DNA from: Bacteroidaceae bacterium | GTDB taxonomy: Bacteria; Bacteroidota; Bacteroidia; Bacteroidales; Bacteroidaceae | NCBI GenBank assembly: GCA_900769465.1 | Contig: CAAGGT010000179.1 | Coordinates: forward strand, 1-32,654 | Direction: 5' to 3' | Length of the DNA: 32,654 nucleotides | Shown: piece by piece, positions 15,065-23,123 of the stretch | Layout: each line of letters opens with the position of its first letter | Position numbering within the stretch: position 1 is the stretch's first letter | Position numbers and translations under genes: made by a program | Notes under the pieces: generated by a model | Told to the model about the DNA's origin: nothing | The model's input: only the letters and a program-made list of their open reading frames with translations | The model's database searches: none

Positions 15065-15862
15065 ATGAAAATCCTTGAATACAACATTAGCAACGGTGTA
15101 CGAGCCTTTTCCACTATGCGTGGGGAAGGCTCGGGCAATTATGACGGTTTCAACATCACACCATATTGTGGCGACTCCCCCCTGCATGTTGCAATGTGCA
15201 GGGAAAGCCTCTGTGCACAGCTTGGCATCGCAGATAGCCAACTGATACTGCCCTATCAGACACACAGCGACAAGGTCGCTGTGATAGACAACCATTTCCT
15301 GCAACTGAGCGATGAAGAACGATACAAGGCTTTGCAAGGAATAGATGCCGTTGTAACGGCATTACCACACATTTGCATTGGGGTATCGACTGCCGATTGC
15401 ATTCCCGTACTGTTGCATGACAGGAAACGTAATGTAATTGCAGCCATACATGCCGGCTGGCGCGGAACTGTGTCCGGCATTGTAAAAAAAAGCATTGAGG
15501 TTATGAGCCGTTACTACAACTGTTGCGCCTGCGACATTATAGCAATAATTGCACCGGGCATATCCATTGACGCCTTTGAAGTGGGCGACGAAGTATATGA
15601 AGAGTTCTGCAAGGCAGGCTTCGCAATGCAACAGATTGCAAGGTGCTACCCCACCACCTCCGGCGGGGAGAAATGGCACATAGACCTATGGGAAGCAAAC
15701 AGCCTGCTATTGCAGCAATGTGGTGTCGCGAGGGAGAACATTCACATTGCCGGAGTTTGCACCTACAAGAATCACAACGTTTTTTTCTCGGCACGAAGGC
15801 TTGGAATTAAATCGGGGAGGATTTTCAGCGGAATATTACTGAAGCCGGTCACCGTAGGTTAG
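15065..15862 (+). CDS. pgeF: PgeF/YfiH (polyphenol oxidase-like) protein, peptidoglycan editing factor
   Basis: This 265-residue protein belongs to the DUF152/YfiH family. The zinc-binding triad is visible: His67 in LPYQTHSDKV, Cys112 in STADCIPVLL and His129 in IHAGWRGTVSG. Further family marks are APGISIDAFEVGDEV and FFSARRLG near the end. E. coli PgeF/YfiH removes wrongly inserted L-Ser from peptidoglycan precursors; other members were described as laccases or purine nucleoside enzymes, so the exact reaction is uncertain. It follows xseB after a 155-base gap and stops with TAG. Confidence 0.92.
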   Translation: MKILEYNISNGVRAFSTMRGEGSGNYDGFNITPYCGDSPLHVAMCRESLCAQLGIADSQLILPYQTHSDKVAVIDNHFLQLSDEERYKALQGIDAVVTALPHICIGVSTADCIPVLLHDRKRNVIAAIHAGWRGTVSGIVKKSIEVMSRYYNCCACDIIAIIAPGISIDAFEVGDEVYEEFCKAGFAMQQIARCYPTTSGGEKWHIDLWEANSLLLQQCGVARENIHIAGVCTYKNHNVFFSARRLGIKSGRIFSGILLKPVTVG

Positions 15863-16032
15863 ATCTTGTATATGGATAGCTGAAAAGTGAACCAACGGTC
15901 GACGCCCGAAGGGACCAAAGTCAAAGGGGAAAGTCTGGAAAGATGGCGCACTTTCTTGGCTGTGCAACCCGCGGCTTTCATTTTTCAGCATTCATTTCAA
16001 ATTTTGCAACATCTGTTGAAAAACAGCAAAGA
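15863..16032. other. Gap between converging pgeF and anti-sigma genes
   Basis: No gene is seen. GCTGAAAAGTGAA (15879-15891) and TTCATTTTTCAGC (15977-15989) form an inverted repeat with one mismatch, 85 bases apart, and a small CTGTT-GAAA-AACAG hairpin lies at 16013-16026. No strong terminator was found for either converging gene. Confidence 0.4.
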
Positions 16033-16344
16033 CTATTTTATCAACAAAGCAAAGTTGACATCGCCATCGGCAAGGCTACGGCCTGTGGTATGGCCGGTGT
16101 CTGCAAATTGTGTCGTGTACTCCTGTGAAGAACATCTATTTTCGCGTGGTATAGTTATTCCAAGTACAAAACCCAGTACAGAAGCGGCTACAAGCCAGTA
16201 GGGATTGATTCGTAGTGATTTTTTGTTCAGACGGGGAGATGGGGGGATGCTAACGGTTACATTATCTTCATCACGTACCTCGCGCAAAAGAGCAAACAGT
16301 TCCGTTGACTCCTGTTCTATTTTTTTCAATTCATCGCAGTTCAT
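16033..16344 (-). CDS. Small one-helix membrane protein, probable anti-sigma factor
   Basis: This 103-residue protein has a charged N-terminal half (MNCDELKKIEQESTELFALL then REVRDEDN), one membrane helix at about residues 48-66 (PYWLVAASVLGFVLGITIP) and a short periplasmic tail. This single-helix plan and its place just downstream of an ECF sigma gene suggest an anti-sigma factor holding the sigma at the membrane. The zinc anti-sigma motif (HxxxCxxC) is absent and the periplasmic part is only about 35 residues, much shorter than FecR-type proteins. It lies 71 bases past the sigma stop and ends with TAG. Function is inferred from context. Confidence 0.65.
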   Translation of the reverse strand: MNCDELKKIEQESTELFALLREVRDEDNVTVSIPPSPRLNKKSLRINPYWLVAASVLGFVLGITIPRENRCSSQEYTTQFADTGHTTGRSLADGDVNFALLIK

Positions 16345-16415
16345 ATTGTCTTAAGTTTTTTAGTATGTAAAGTCATTGTCCGGATAGGTATTTATAAGCT
16401 CTAAGACCATAAAAT

Positions 16416-16985
16416 TCATAAATTCATTTTCATTTGTTTCTTGATGGCAGTAAGTGCCGCTGCAAGGCGCGATTTCACAGTTCCTTCGGGGGAACCGACA
16501 ATGCGGGCCACCTCGGGCACGGTGAGTTCTTCATCGTAATGAAGCAAAAAGGCAACGCGCTGCGATTCGGGTAGCGCTTGTACGGCTTTGCGCAGCAGCC
16601 GGTGCATCTCTTTGCGTTCAATAGTCTCATCTGTTGTGGCTACAGGCACTTCGCGCAGCATACACTCTGCCGTGTAGCTTTGGCGTACCTCCTCGTGTCG
16701 ATAGTCGTTCTTACACAAATTGTAGGCCATGGCGTAGAGCCACGTTGAGAAGGGCTGAGCAGCGCGGTAGCCGGCACGATGTACCCAAACTCGCGTGAAA
16801 AGTTCTTGCACCATACCCTCTGCCTTGACTGTATCATAGGCCAGCATGCGAAGGAAGAAACCGCCAAGCCTGCGTGCATATCTCTCGTACAGCACCTCGT
16901 AAGCCTCGTGATTGCCCAACCCGACACGTTGCATCAGTTCGGCATCGGGCAAGATTAATAGAGTGTCAGCGATTGATTTCCTCAT
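16416..16985 (-). CDS. ECF-type RNA polymerase sigma factor
   Basis: This 189-residue protein has sigma region 2 (YEVLYERYARRLGGFFLRML, GMVQELFTRVWVHRAGY, FSTWLYAMAYNLCKNDYR) and region 4 (LPESQRVAFLLHYDEELTVPE, then VGSPEGTVKSRLAAALTAIK), with no region 1.1 or 3, as in ECF sigma factors. I chose ATG 16985 over 17015 because the conserved start follows it closely; it overlaps the upstream gene end by 20 bases, so translation is likely coupled. The promoters it reads are unknown; self-control of the 18159 promoter is a natural guess. No susC/susD genes are adjacent, so it is not of the usual glycan-transport type. Confidence 0.92.
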   Translation of the reverse strand: MRKSIADTLLILPDAELMQRVGLGNHEAYEVLYERYARRLGGFFLRMLAYDTVKAEGMVQELFTRVWVHRAGYRAAQPFSTWLYAMAYNLCKNDYRHEEVRQSYTAECMLREVPVATTDETIERKEMHRLLRKAVQALPESQRVAFLLHYDEELTVPEVARIVGSPEGTVKSRLAAALTAIKKQMKMNL

Positions 16986-18159
16986 AGTACTTCTGTTTTT
17001 CCTCGGCAGGCACATTGATCTGTTCCACGATACGCATCATCAGACTGCGCAGTTCTTTATAGCGTGCGGTGTTACCGCTATGCTTGTAATGGTCGAGCAA
17101 CGACTTGAAGCATGGGATATAATTAAAATTGTAGCGATCTATAGCCGCAGGATAACTCTCAGGCAAGAAACTTTGGCGCAAGTAATCGGTAAGATACAGT
17201 TCTTCGTAATTCCTGCGCTTTATGGCCAGATTATCGTAAGGTTTCTTGCTGTAACGCATCACAAGACCTTCAGAGTAGAGGCGGTCGGTACAATTGGGCA
17301 TTTCCGTTTCCATCATTGGGGAGAAGTAGACTGGCCGGTCTGTATTATCGACAAGATATTGATACAACATATCCTCCACCCTCCCGGAATCATTATTGTA
17401 TAACTTATATGTACCATTGTCAACCATTTCAGCAAAACTTGGGAGTCCCAATTTCTTTTCTATGTGACAACGGTAATCGGCAGTAAATAGCCAGAATGAT
17501 GTATTGACAACTGTGACATCGGTGCGTATGCCCTTTCCATACTGCAATATCAGTTTGGAGAATGTCTGCGTATCTCCATGTGCAAAGATGATGGCATTGG
17601 GGGCAAGGCCAACAAGTTCATTATAGGCATAGTTGAGCAGCGTAGGAGAATAGCTACCGCTATTGTACCAACGGGTCAAGATGTCACGCATCATCTCTTC
17701 ATCGCCGGTCTGCATAAGATAACTAATGAATGTAGGATAATCATCTACAGCATCCGGGCGCATCTTGATAGCCTTGGCCATACCCGGATTATCCTGAGCA
17801 TCGTTGTTATTGTGAAAGCGGGTGATGTAATAGGTGTAAGTATCCGGGATAGCCTTCTCCATCTCCTCAACGATGGCATCAAGCCGCTCATTGATATCGG
17901 GTACACTCTCACACCAACTTCTGTATTTCACAGCCCGGTAGTAGTTACCCCAAGCCTCCTCGTTCTTGTAATTCTTCTCTATTTCAGCTTTCCATAGGCG
18001 TTCTTGCACCTTATACCATTCTGAACTTTTATGTACTTTTACAGCTGTCTCTACCTTTTGCGGAGCCACATTCATTGTTTGTGCTTGCACGGTAGCGGTC
18101 ATCAATGCCAGTCCCATCATTGCCACAAGGCAAAGGGTGAATGCGTGTCTTCTTTTCAT
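16966..18159 (-). CDS. Secreted protein of unknown function, first gene of the ECF sigma operon
   Basis: This 397-residue protein starts with a clear signal peptide (MKRRHAFTLCLVAMMGLALM, cleavage near AQA-Q at about 26), so it is exported to the periplasm. The rest is soluble. Residues 50-190 look helical and repeat-like (TPR-like; ERLWKAEIEKNYKNEEAWGNYYRA). A segment near 195-245 (PNAIIFAHGDTQTF, then GIRTDVTVVNTSFW) resembles the C-terminal part of large Bacteroidetes DUF2723 membrane proteins. No catalytic motif is seen. Its 3' end overlaps the sigma gene by 20 bases, suggesting a role in sensing or as a coupled effector of that sigma; this is inference. Confidence 0.75.
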   Translation of the reverse strand: MKRRHAFTLCLVAMMGLALMTATVQAQTMNVAPQKVETAVKVHKSSEWYKVQERLWKAEIEKNYKNEEAWGNYYRAVKYRSWCESVPDINERLDAIVEEMEKAIPDTYTYYITRFHNNNDAQDNPGMAKAIKMRPDAVDDYPTFISYLMQTGDEEMMRDILTRWYNSGSYSPTLLNYAYNELVGLAPNAIIFAHGDTQTFSKLILQYGKGIRTDVTVVNTSFWLFTADYRCHIEKKLGLPSFAEMVDNGTYKLYNNDSGRVEDMLYQYLVDNTDRPVYFSPMMETEMPNCTDRLYSEGLVMRYSKKPYDNLAIKRRNYEELYLTDYLRQSFLPESYPAAIDRYNFNYIPCFKSLLDHYKHSGNTARYKELRSLMMRIVEQINVPAEEKQKYYEEINR

Positions 18160-18348
18160 ATTATTTGTACTTGATTTTTTGTCTTATCTCTTTGTTCACT
18201 ATAAAAACGCGTCTTTTTTCACAATTGCATACACGCCACCCCGCCAATCGTTCATTCTTTTAACACTTTTTATAAGGTATATGTAAAAACTACATAAGGG
18301 CAAGGGTGTCTATTGGCTCTATATCCTGACCGGCAGAATGAAACATAT
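18160..18348 (-). promoter_or_regulatory. Upstream region of the sigma operon
   Basis: This AT-rich gap of about 190 bases must hold the promoter of the secreted protein-sigma operon. I do not find a good TAnnTTTG box near the start codon, which would fit a promoter read by a sigma other than the primary one, perhaps the operon's own ECF sigma. No gene is seen. Confidence 0.3.
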
Positions 18349-18392
18349 ATATAAAACAGGCATCACCCAAAAGGGCGATGCCTGTTTTATAT
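18349..18392 (-). terminator. Terminator of the nqr operon
   Basis: The arms 18349-18364 and 18377-18392 (core AAAACAGGCATC/GATGCCTGTTTT) pair perfectly over 16 bases. The inner CCC/GGG closes an AAAA tetraloop after one mismatch. It lies 15 bases past the nqrF stop, with T-rich sequence downstream on the minus strand. Confidence 0.92.
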
Positions 18393-18407
18393 TCACATTC
18401 AGTGGAA

Positions 18408-19676
18408 TTAACCGCCGAAGTTATCGTACATGATAGATTTCTCCTCAACGCCGAGGTCGGTGAGCATGTTGACAACGGCCTTTGACATTGGGCCGGGACC
18501 ACACATGTAGTACTCGATATCCTCGGGAGCCTCGTGGTCTTTGAGGTATGTCTCGTAGATAACCTGGTGTACGAAACCTGCTGTATACTTTACACCTGCT
18601 GCATCGGCTGCGGGATCGGGACGGTCGAGAGCCAAGTGGAAGGTGAAGTTGGGGAACTCCTTCTCAAGCTGCAGGAAGTCCTCGAGGTAGAATACCTCGT
18701 TGAGCGCACGCGCACCGTAGAAGTAGGTCATCACACGGTCGGTAGTCTTCAAGGTCTTTGTCATGTGCATGATCTGCGCACGCAACGGAGCCATACCGGC
18801 ACCACCACCAACCCACATCATCTCCTTCTTTGAATCGAAGATTGGGTGGAAATCGCCATAAGGGCCACTCATGATAACCTTGTCGCCTGGCTTTAAAGTG
18901 AAGATGTATGAAGATGCGATACCGCAAGGTACATCCATGAAGCCTGAACGGTCAGCCTTGAAAGGAGGTGTTGCAATACGCACAGTAAGCATGATGCGAT
19001 CACCCTCGGCAGGATAGTTGGCCATTGAGTATGCACGGATTGTCTCCTCGGTGTTCTTGCACTTGAGGCCTAGCAAACCGAACTTCTCCCATGCTGGAAG
19101 ATACTCGTCACCAATGAGTGACTTGTCAATATCCTTGTCATATGTCATGTCGTATGTAGGAATCTTGATCTGTGCATAAGAACCTGGAACGAAGTCCATG
19201 TGCTCACCAGGAGGCAATGCAACGATAAACTCTTTGATGAAGGTTGCGACGTTCTTGTTTGAGATAACCTCGCACTCCCACTCCTTGACACCCATAACAG
19301 ACTCGGGTACCTTGATTTCCATATCGTTCTTACACTTAACCTGACAGCCCAGACGCCAGTGAGCCTGCTGCTCCTTACGTGTGAAGTGACTGGTCTCTGA
19401 TGGCAGAATCTCGCCACCACCCTCTGTTACCTGGAGTTTGCACTGACCACAAGAGCCCTTACCACCACAAGCCGAGGGAAGGAAGATGCCGTTCTCGGCA
19501 AGTGTACCGAGCAATGCACCACCTGCTGCAACCTCAACCTCTTTCTCGCCGTTGATCTTTACCTTGATGTTACCACCGGGGAGCAAAAAGCGTTTTGCCA
19601 CCAAAAGGATGATAACGAGAAGAAGGATGATTACAAGGAAAACAGCTATACTTGAAATAATCAATTGTGTATTCAT
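18408..19676 (-). CDS. nqrF: Na+-translocating NADH:quinone reductase subunit F
   Basis: NqrF takes electrons from NADH through FAD and a 2Fe-2S cluster into the Na+-pumping Nqr complex. The 422-residue protein has one N-terminal membrane helix (about 5-27), a ferredoxin-type domain with cluster ligands Cys70, Cys76, Cys79 and Cys111 (SACGGKGSCGQC, GCQVKC), and a ferredoxin-reductase domain with the FAD motif RAYSMANYP, GPYGDF, and the NADH motif GGGAGMAPLRAQI, ending with YYMCGPGPM and the terminal aromatic YDNFGG. All residues expected for function are present. It is last in the operon, 12 bases after nqrE. Confidence 0.97.
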   Translation of the reverse strand: MNTQLIISSIAVFLVIILLLVIILLVAKRFLLPGGNIKVKINGEKEVEVAAGGALLGTLAENGIFLPSACGGKGSCGQCKLQVTEGGGEILPSETSHFTRKEQQAHWRLGCQVKCKNDMEIKVPESVMGVKEWECEVISNKNVATFIKEFIVALPPGEHMDFVPGSYAQIKIPTYDMTYDKDIDKSLIGDEYLPAWEKFGLLGLKCKNTEETIRAYSMANYPAEGDRIMLTVRIATPPFKADRSGFMDVPCGIASSYIFTLKPGDKVIMSGPYGDFHPIFDSKKEMMWVGGGAGMAPLRAQIMHMTKTLKTTDRVMTYFYGARALNEVFYLEDFLQLEKEFPNFTFHLALDRPDPAADAAGVKYTAGFVHQVIYETYLKDHEAPEDIEYYMCGPGPMSKAVVNMLTDLGVEEKSIMYDNFGG

Positions 19677-19688
19677 ATCCTTACTTTA

Positions 19689-20312
19689 TTACATTTTAAT
19701 ACCAGAGAAGCACATAAATGCCATTGCCATGAGACCTACTGTGATGAAGGCGATACCCAAACCACGCAAAGGCTTTGGCACGTTGCTGTACTCCATTTTC
19801 TCGCGTATAGCGGCAAAAAGCACGATTGCAATCATCCAACCCAAACCTGAACCGATAGCAAATGCTATTGAATCGGCAAAACAGGTGATGGCCTGTGAGT
19901 TGTCGGCAGGCAAGCCGATGCGCTGCTGCATGAAGAGCGAACCACCCATGATTGCACAGTTAACGGCAATAAGCGGGAGGAAGATACCCAACTGGCTGTA
20001 GAGTGCAGGAGCGAAACGCTCAACAATCATCTCTACAAGCTGCACGATACCGGCGATGACTGCAATGAAGAGAATGAACGCAAGGAATGTGAGGTCAACG
20101 CCGAATATACCGTCGGCAGCAAGAACCTTTGTCTGCAACAGATAGTTCACAGGCAATGTTATCACCTGAACGAATATAACGGCAACGCCAAGTCCTATGG
20201 CTGTCTTAACGCTCTTAGATACAGCCAAGAACGAACACATACCCAAGAAAAAGGCAAATACCATATTGTCCACGAAAACCGAACGGACAAGTAAACTAAT
20301 AAAATGTTCCAT
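19689..20312 (-). CDS. nqrE: Na+-translocating NADH:quinone reductase subunit E
   Basis: NqrE is a 207-residue membrane subunit with six helices, homologous to NqrD and RnfA. Family segments include FVDNMVFAFFLGMCSFLAVSK near the start and NCAIMGGSLFMQQR in the middle, each with a Cys that with the NqrD cysteines binds the membrane-embedded iron centre passing electrons from NqrF toward the flavins. Length is normal. It lies 27 bases after nqrD. Confidence 0.96.
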   Translation of the reverse strand: MEHFISLLVRSVFVDNMVFAFFLGMCSFLAVSKSVKTAIGLGVAVIFVQVITLPVNYLLQTKVLAADGIFGVDLTFLAFILFIAVIAGIVQLVEMIVERFAPALYSQLGIFLPLIAVNCAIMGGSLFMQQRIGLPADNSQAITCFADSIAFAIGSGLGWMIAIVLFAAIREKMEYSNVPKPLRGLGIAFITVGLMAMAFMCFSGIKM

Positions 20313-20339
20313 AATTATTATTCTTTACCGTATCTTAAA

Positions 20340-20969
20340 TTATTTTTCTTGCAAGCTCTTGTCCTTTGCTCTCTGATACCACACGATGCAGGCAATCAGG
20401 ATGAACGCCGCAGGGGTCATGAGCATAAGACCGTTGTTCATATAACCGGCTTCGTAGAAGCTCTCGGGTATAATCTGGAAGTTAAGCAACGCACCTGTAC
20501 CGAAGAATTCGCGGAAGAATGCCACGATAACAAGAATCATTGCATAGCCTACACCGTTACCGATACCGTCGAGGAACGAAGGCCAAGGCTTGTTCTGCAT
20601 AGCAAACGCCTCGAGACGTCCCATGAGGATACAGTTGGTAATGATAAGACCGATGTACACCGACAGCTGCACGCTCACGTCGTAAGCGAAAGCCTTGAGT
20701 ACCTCACTTACCAATGTTACCAACGCAGCAACAACCACCAACTGAACGATGATACGTATACGCATTGGAATTGTATTACGGATAAGTGAGATGATAACAT
20801 TGGCCATTGCAACGATGATGGTCACTGAAAGACCCATCACGATAGCAGGCTCCAATTTACTTGTAACAGCCAATGCCGAACAGATACCAAGCACCTGGAC
20901 TGTTACAGGATTCTCTTTAAACAAAGGAGTGTTTAAAGCCTCTTTATTTTTCTTTGAAAAAAGTCCCAT
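20340..20969 (-). CDS. nqrD: Na+-translocating NADH:quinone reductase subunit D
   Basis: NqrD is a 209-residue membrane subunit with six helices, partner of NqrE in binding the inner iron centre. Family marks are PLFKENPVTVQVLGICSALA at the start and TNCILMGRLEAFAM in the middle, which carry the two conserved cysteines. The C-terminus ends in a charged stretch (QRAKDKSLQEK). It starts 17 bases after nqrC. Confidence 0.96.
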   Translation of the reverse strand: MGLFSKKNKEALNTPLFKENPVTVQVLGICSALAVTSKLEPAIVMGLSVTIIVAMANVIISLIRNTIPMRIRIIVQLVVVAALVTLVSEVLKAFAYDVSVQLSVYIGLIITNCILMGRLEAFAMQNKPWPSFLDGIGNGVGYAMILVIVAFFREFFGTGALLNFQIIPESFYEAGYMNNGLMLMTPAAFILIACIVWYQRAKDKSLQEK

Positions 20970-20986
20970 AGTTATTCCTTTACTTT

Positions 20987-21898
20987 TTATTGTTCAACAT
21001 TTTCCTCAACAACCTCTGTTGCAGGTGCAGGCTCTGTAGCGGGCTCTGCTTCAACAACCGGTGCAGCCACCTGGCTCTTGAGATAGTTATAATAAGGAGC
21101 AAGTTTGGTCTCAAGCATCACCTGCAGACCGTTACAGGTAATTGTAGCACCCGAAACGGCATCGATGTGATAATCCTCACCGGCTACGCCCTTGCCCTTT
21201 TCAACAGCAAGTGCTACCTTTCCGGCCTCGTCATACACCTTCTTTACAATGGCATTGCCATCCTTGTCCTTTGTAAAACGGTTCTGGAATTTGTCGCTTG
21301 CAATCTCGGCACCAAGACCTGGTGTCTCACTTGCGTGGGAGAAGTAAACGCCATAGATGGTATTGCAGTCGTCATTGAGAGCAATGTAACCCCAGATACC
21401 ACCCCACAGACCATTACCGGTCATTGGAAGGATATACTTCTTTGCGCCATCGATATTGGCAATGTAAAGAGGAAGATTGTTCTCGTTGACAGCATCATTG
21501 CCTACCTTGAAACCACCCTCCTGGGCAACCTCGTTACCCTGGGCATCTACAATGATGTCCTTTTCAATAAGTTCATCATATCTTGCTGCTGCATCGGGAA
21601 GGTTTCTCTCGTTCAAAGAAGCCAGGATCTGCTTTTTCTTGTCAAGTTCCACGTTAGCGTCCTGCTTTGGCTTGAGCATTGATGACACGCCGGCCAAAAG
21701 GAATGCCACGATTACAACCACAAATGCCGAATAGATGATGGCATAGATGTCGCTGTTTGTATCGAGTCCCTTCTTCTTTGGCTCATTAACAGCCTCGAAC
21801 TCTGAAGCTCCGGCTTTACACAATGGGCACACTGATGGAGCCTCATTGCCTTCGTGTGCGTAACCACACACTTTGCAAACATATTTCTTTGCTGCCAT
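20987..21898 (-). CDS. nqrC: Na+-translocating NADH:quinone reductase subunit C with N-terminal rubredoxin-like domain
   Basis: From residue 48 this 303-residue protein is a normal NqrC: one membrane helix (about 51-72), GNGLWGGIWGYIAL, SHASETPGLGAEI, and the flavin site DAVSGAT (246-252), where Thr252 should carry FMN placed by a flavin transferase. Residues 6-36 before the helix are a rubredoxin-like zinc/iron knuckle with Cys8, Cys11, Cys24 and Cys27 (YVCKVCGYAHEG, VCPLCKAG). No other in-frame ATG, GTG or TTG would start between that domain and the helix while keeping the helix, so the fusion appears real. The N-terminus should be cytoplasmic, near NqrF. A tail at 279-303 is rich in Ala, Pro and Glu. 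Plain NqrC proteins lack both additions. Confidence 0.94.
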   Translation of the reverse strand: MAAKKYVCKVCGYAHEGNEAPSVCPLCKAGASEFEAVNEPKKKGLDTNSDIYAIIYSAFVVVIVAFLLAGVSSMLKPKQDANVELDKKKQILASLNERNLPDAAARYDELIEKDIIVDAQGNEVAQEGGFKVGNDAVNENNLPLYIANIDGAKKYILPMTGNGLWGGIWGYIALNDDCNTIYGVYFSHASETPGLGAEIASDKFQNRFTKDKDGNAIVKKVYDEAGKVALAVEKGKGVAGEDYHIDAVSGATITCNGLQVMLETKLAPYYNYLKSQVAAPVVEAEPATEPAPATEVVEENVEQ

Positions 21899-21903
21899 AT
21901 CTG

Positions 21904-23082
21904 TTAGTTCTTTTTTGTTACACGTTTAGCACGGGCATTCACATTAGACTGCACCACGCAATAATCAATAAATGGAGCAACAACGTTCATCAGCAGAATC
22001 GCGAGCATCATACCCTCGGGATAACCGGGGTTCATCACACGGATGATGATTGTCATTGCACCGATACCGAAACCGTAGATATACTTACCGGTCTCTGTAC
22101 GAGCCGATGTGACAGGGTCGGTAGCCATGAACACTGCACCGAAGCAGAAACCGCCAAGGAGCAGGTTGTGCCAAAGCGGCATAGCCTCAGGCATCTTGTC
22201 CTGGAACACATAGAGCATTACGATACCACCGACAAACACACTGAGCATTGTTTTCCAGCTTGCAACACCAGTAAAGAGCAACAATGCAGCGCCAAGAGCA
22301 ATGGCAACAACGCTTGTCTCACCAATTGAACCCGGCATGAAACCGAAGATCATATCGCATGATGTCAACAAATCGCCGGCCGCGCCCACTGGAGCAGCAC
22401 CATTTGCAACATACTGGAGCGCTGTTGCACAAGTATAACCGTCAACGCTTGAGCCAAGACCGCAGATAGTATCGGTAGCAACCCATACGCCGTCACCTGA
22501 AATCACAGAAGGATAAGCGAAGAAAATGAACGCACGTGCAATGAGTGCTACGTTGACAATGTTCATACCTGTACCGCCGAACACCTCCTTGGCAAAGATT
22601 ACCGCAAAGGCTGTTGCAAGGGCAAGAACCCACAATGGGCAGCCCACAGGCACAATCATAGGAATGAGGATACCAGATACAAGGAAGCCCTCGTGTATCT
22701 CCTCGTTCTTCCACTGTGCCACGGTGAACTCAATACCAAGACCCACTGCATAGGCAACCACAATCTTGGGCAGTGTAACAAGAAGACCATAGAGGAACAT
22801 GCTGAACCATGTTGTTGTTTCAACAGCACCTGCAGCAATGGCATTCTGCAAACCGATGTTGTACATACCCAAAAGGAGCGATGGAACAAGCGCTATCACA
22901 ACGAGTGACATGATGCGTTTGCTATCGATGGCATCGTGGATGTTTACGCCGCTCTTTGCTGTATCGTTGGGCACGAACAGGAATGTCTCGAAACCATCGA
23001 ACAAAGAACGGAAAGCGTGAAGCTTGCCACCCTCTTCGAAGTTCGGCTTAATTTTGTCTATATAATTTCTCAAAAATTTCAT
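21904..23082 (-). CDS. nqrB: Na+-translocating NADH:quinone reductase subunit B
   Basis: NqrB is the main membrane subunit, holding covalent FMN and riboflavin and forming the sodium path and quinone site with NqrA. The 392-residue protein has about ten helices and the family segments GFLVSGILIPMIVPVGCPLW and GGTGMNIVNVALIARAFIFF. The flavinylation site reads DGYTCAT (214-220): Thr220 is the expected FMN carrier, but Cys218 replaces the Gly of the usual S/T-G-A-T. The end is basic (RAKRVTKKN). It follows nqrA by 41 bases and nqrC begins five bases after it. Confidence 0.96.
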   Translation of the reverse strand: MKFLRNYIDKIKPNFEEGGKLHAFRSLFDGFETFLFVPNDTAKSGVNIHDAIDSKRIMSLVVIALVPSLLLGMYNIGLQNAIAAGAVETTTWFSMFLYGLLVTLPKIVVAYAVGLGIEFTVAQWKNEEIHEGFLVSGILIPMIVPVGCPLWVLALATAFAVIFAKEVFGGTGMNIVNVALIARAFIFFAYPSVISGDGVWVATDTICGLGSSVDGYTCATALQYVANGAAPVGAAGDLLTSCDMIFGFMPGSIGETSVVAIALGAALLLFTGVASWKTMLSVFVGGIVMLYVFQDKMPEAMPLWHNLLLGGFCFGAVFMATDPVTSARTETGKYIYGFGIGAMTIIIRVMNPGYPEGMMLAILLMNVVAPFIDYCVVQSNVNARAKRVTKKN

Positions 23083-23123
23083 ACGACTATATTTTATTTT
23101 GCATTGAAATTAAACTCGTATAA

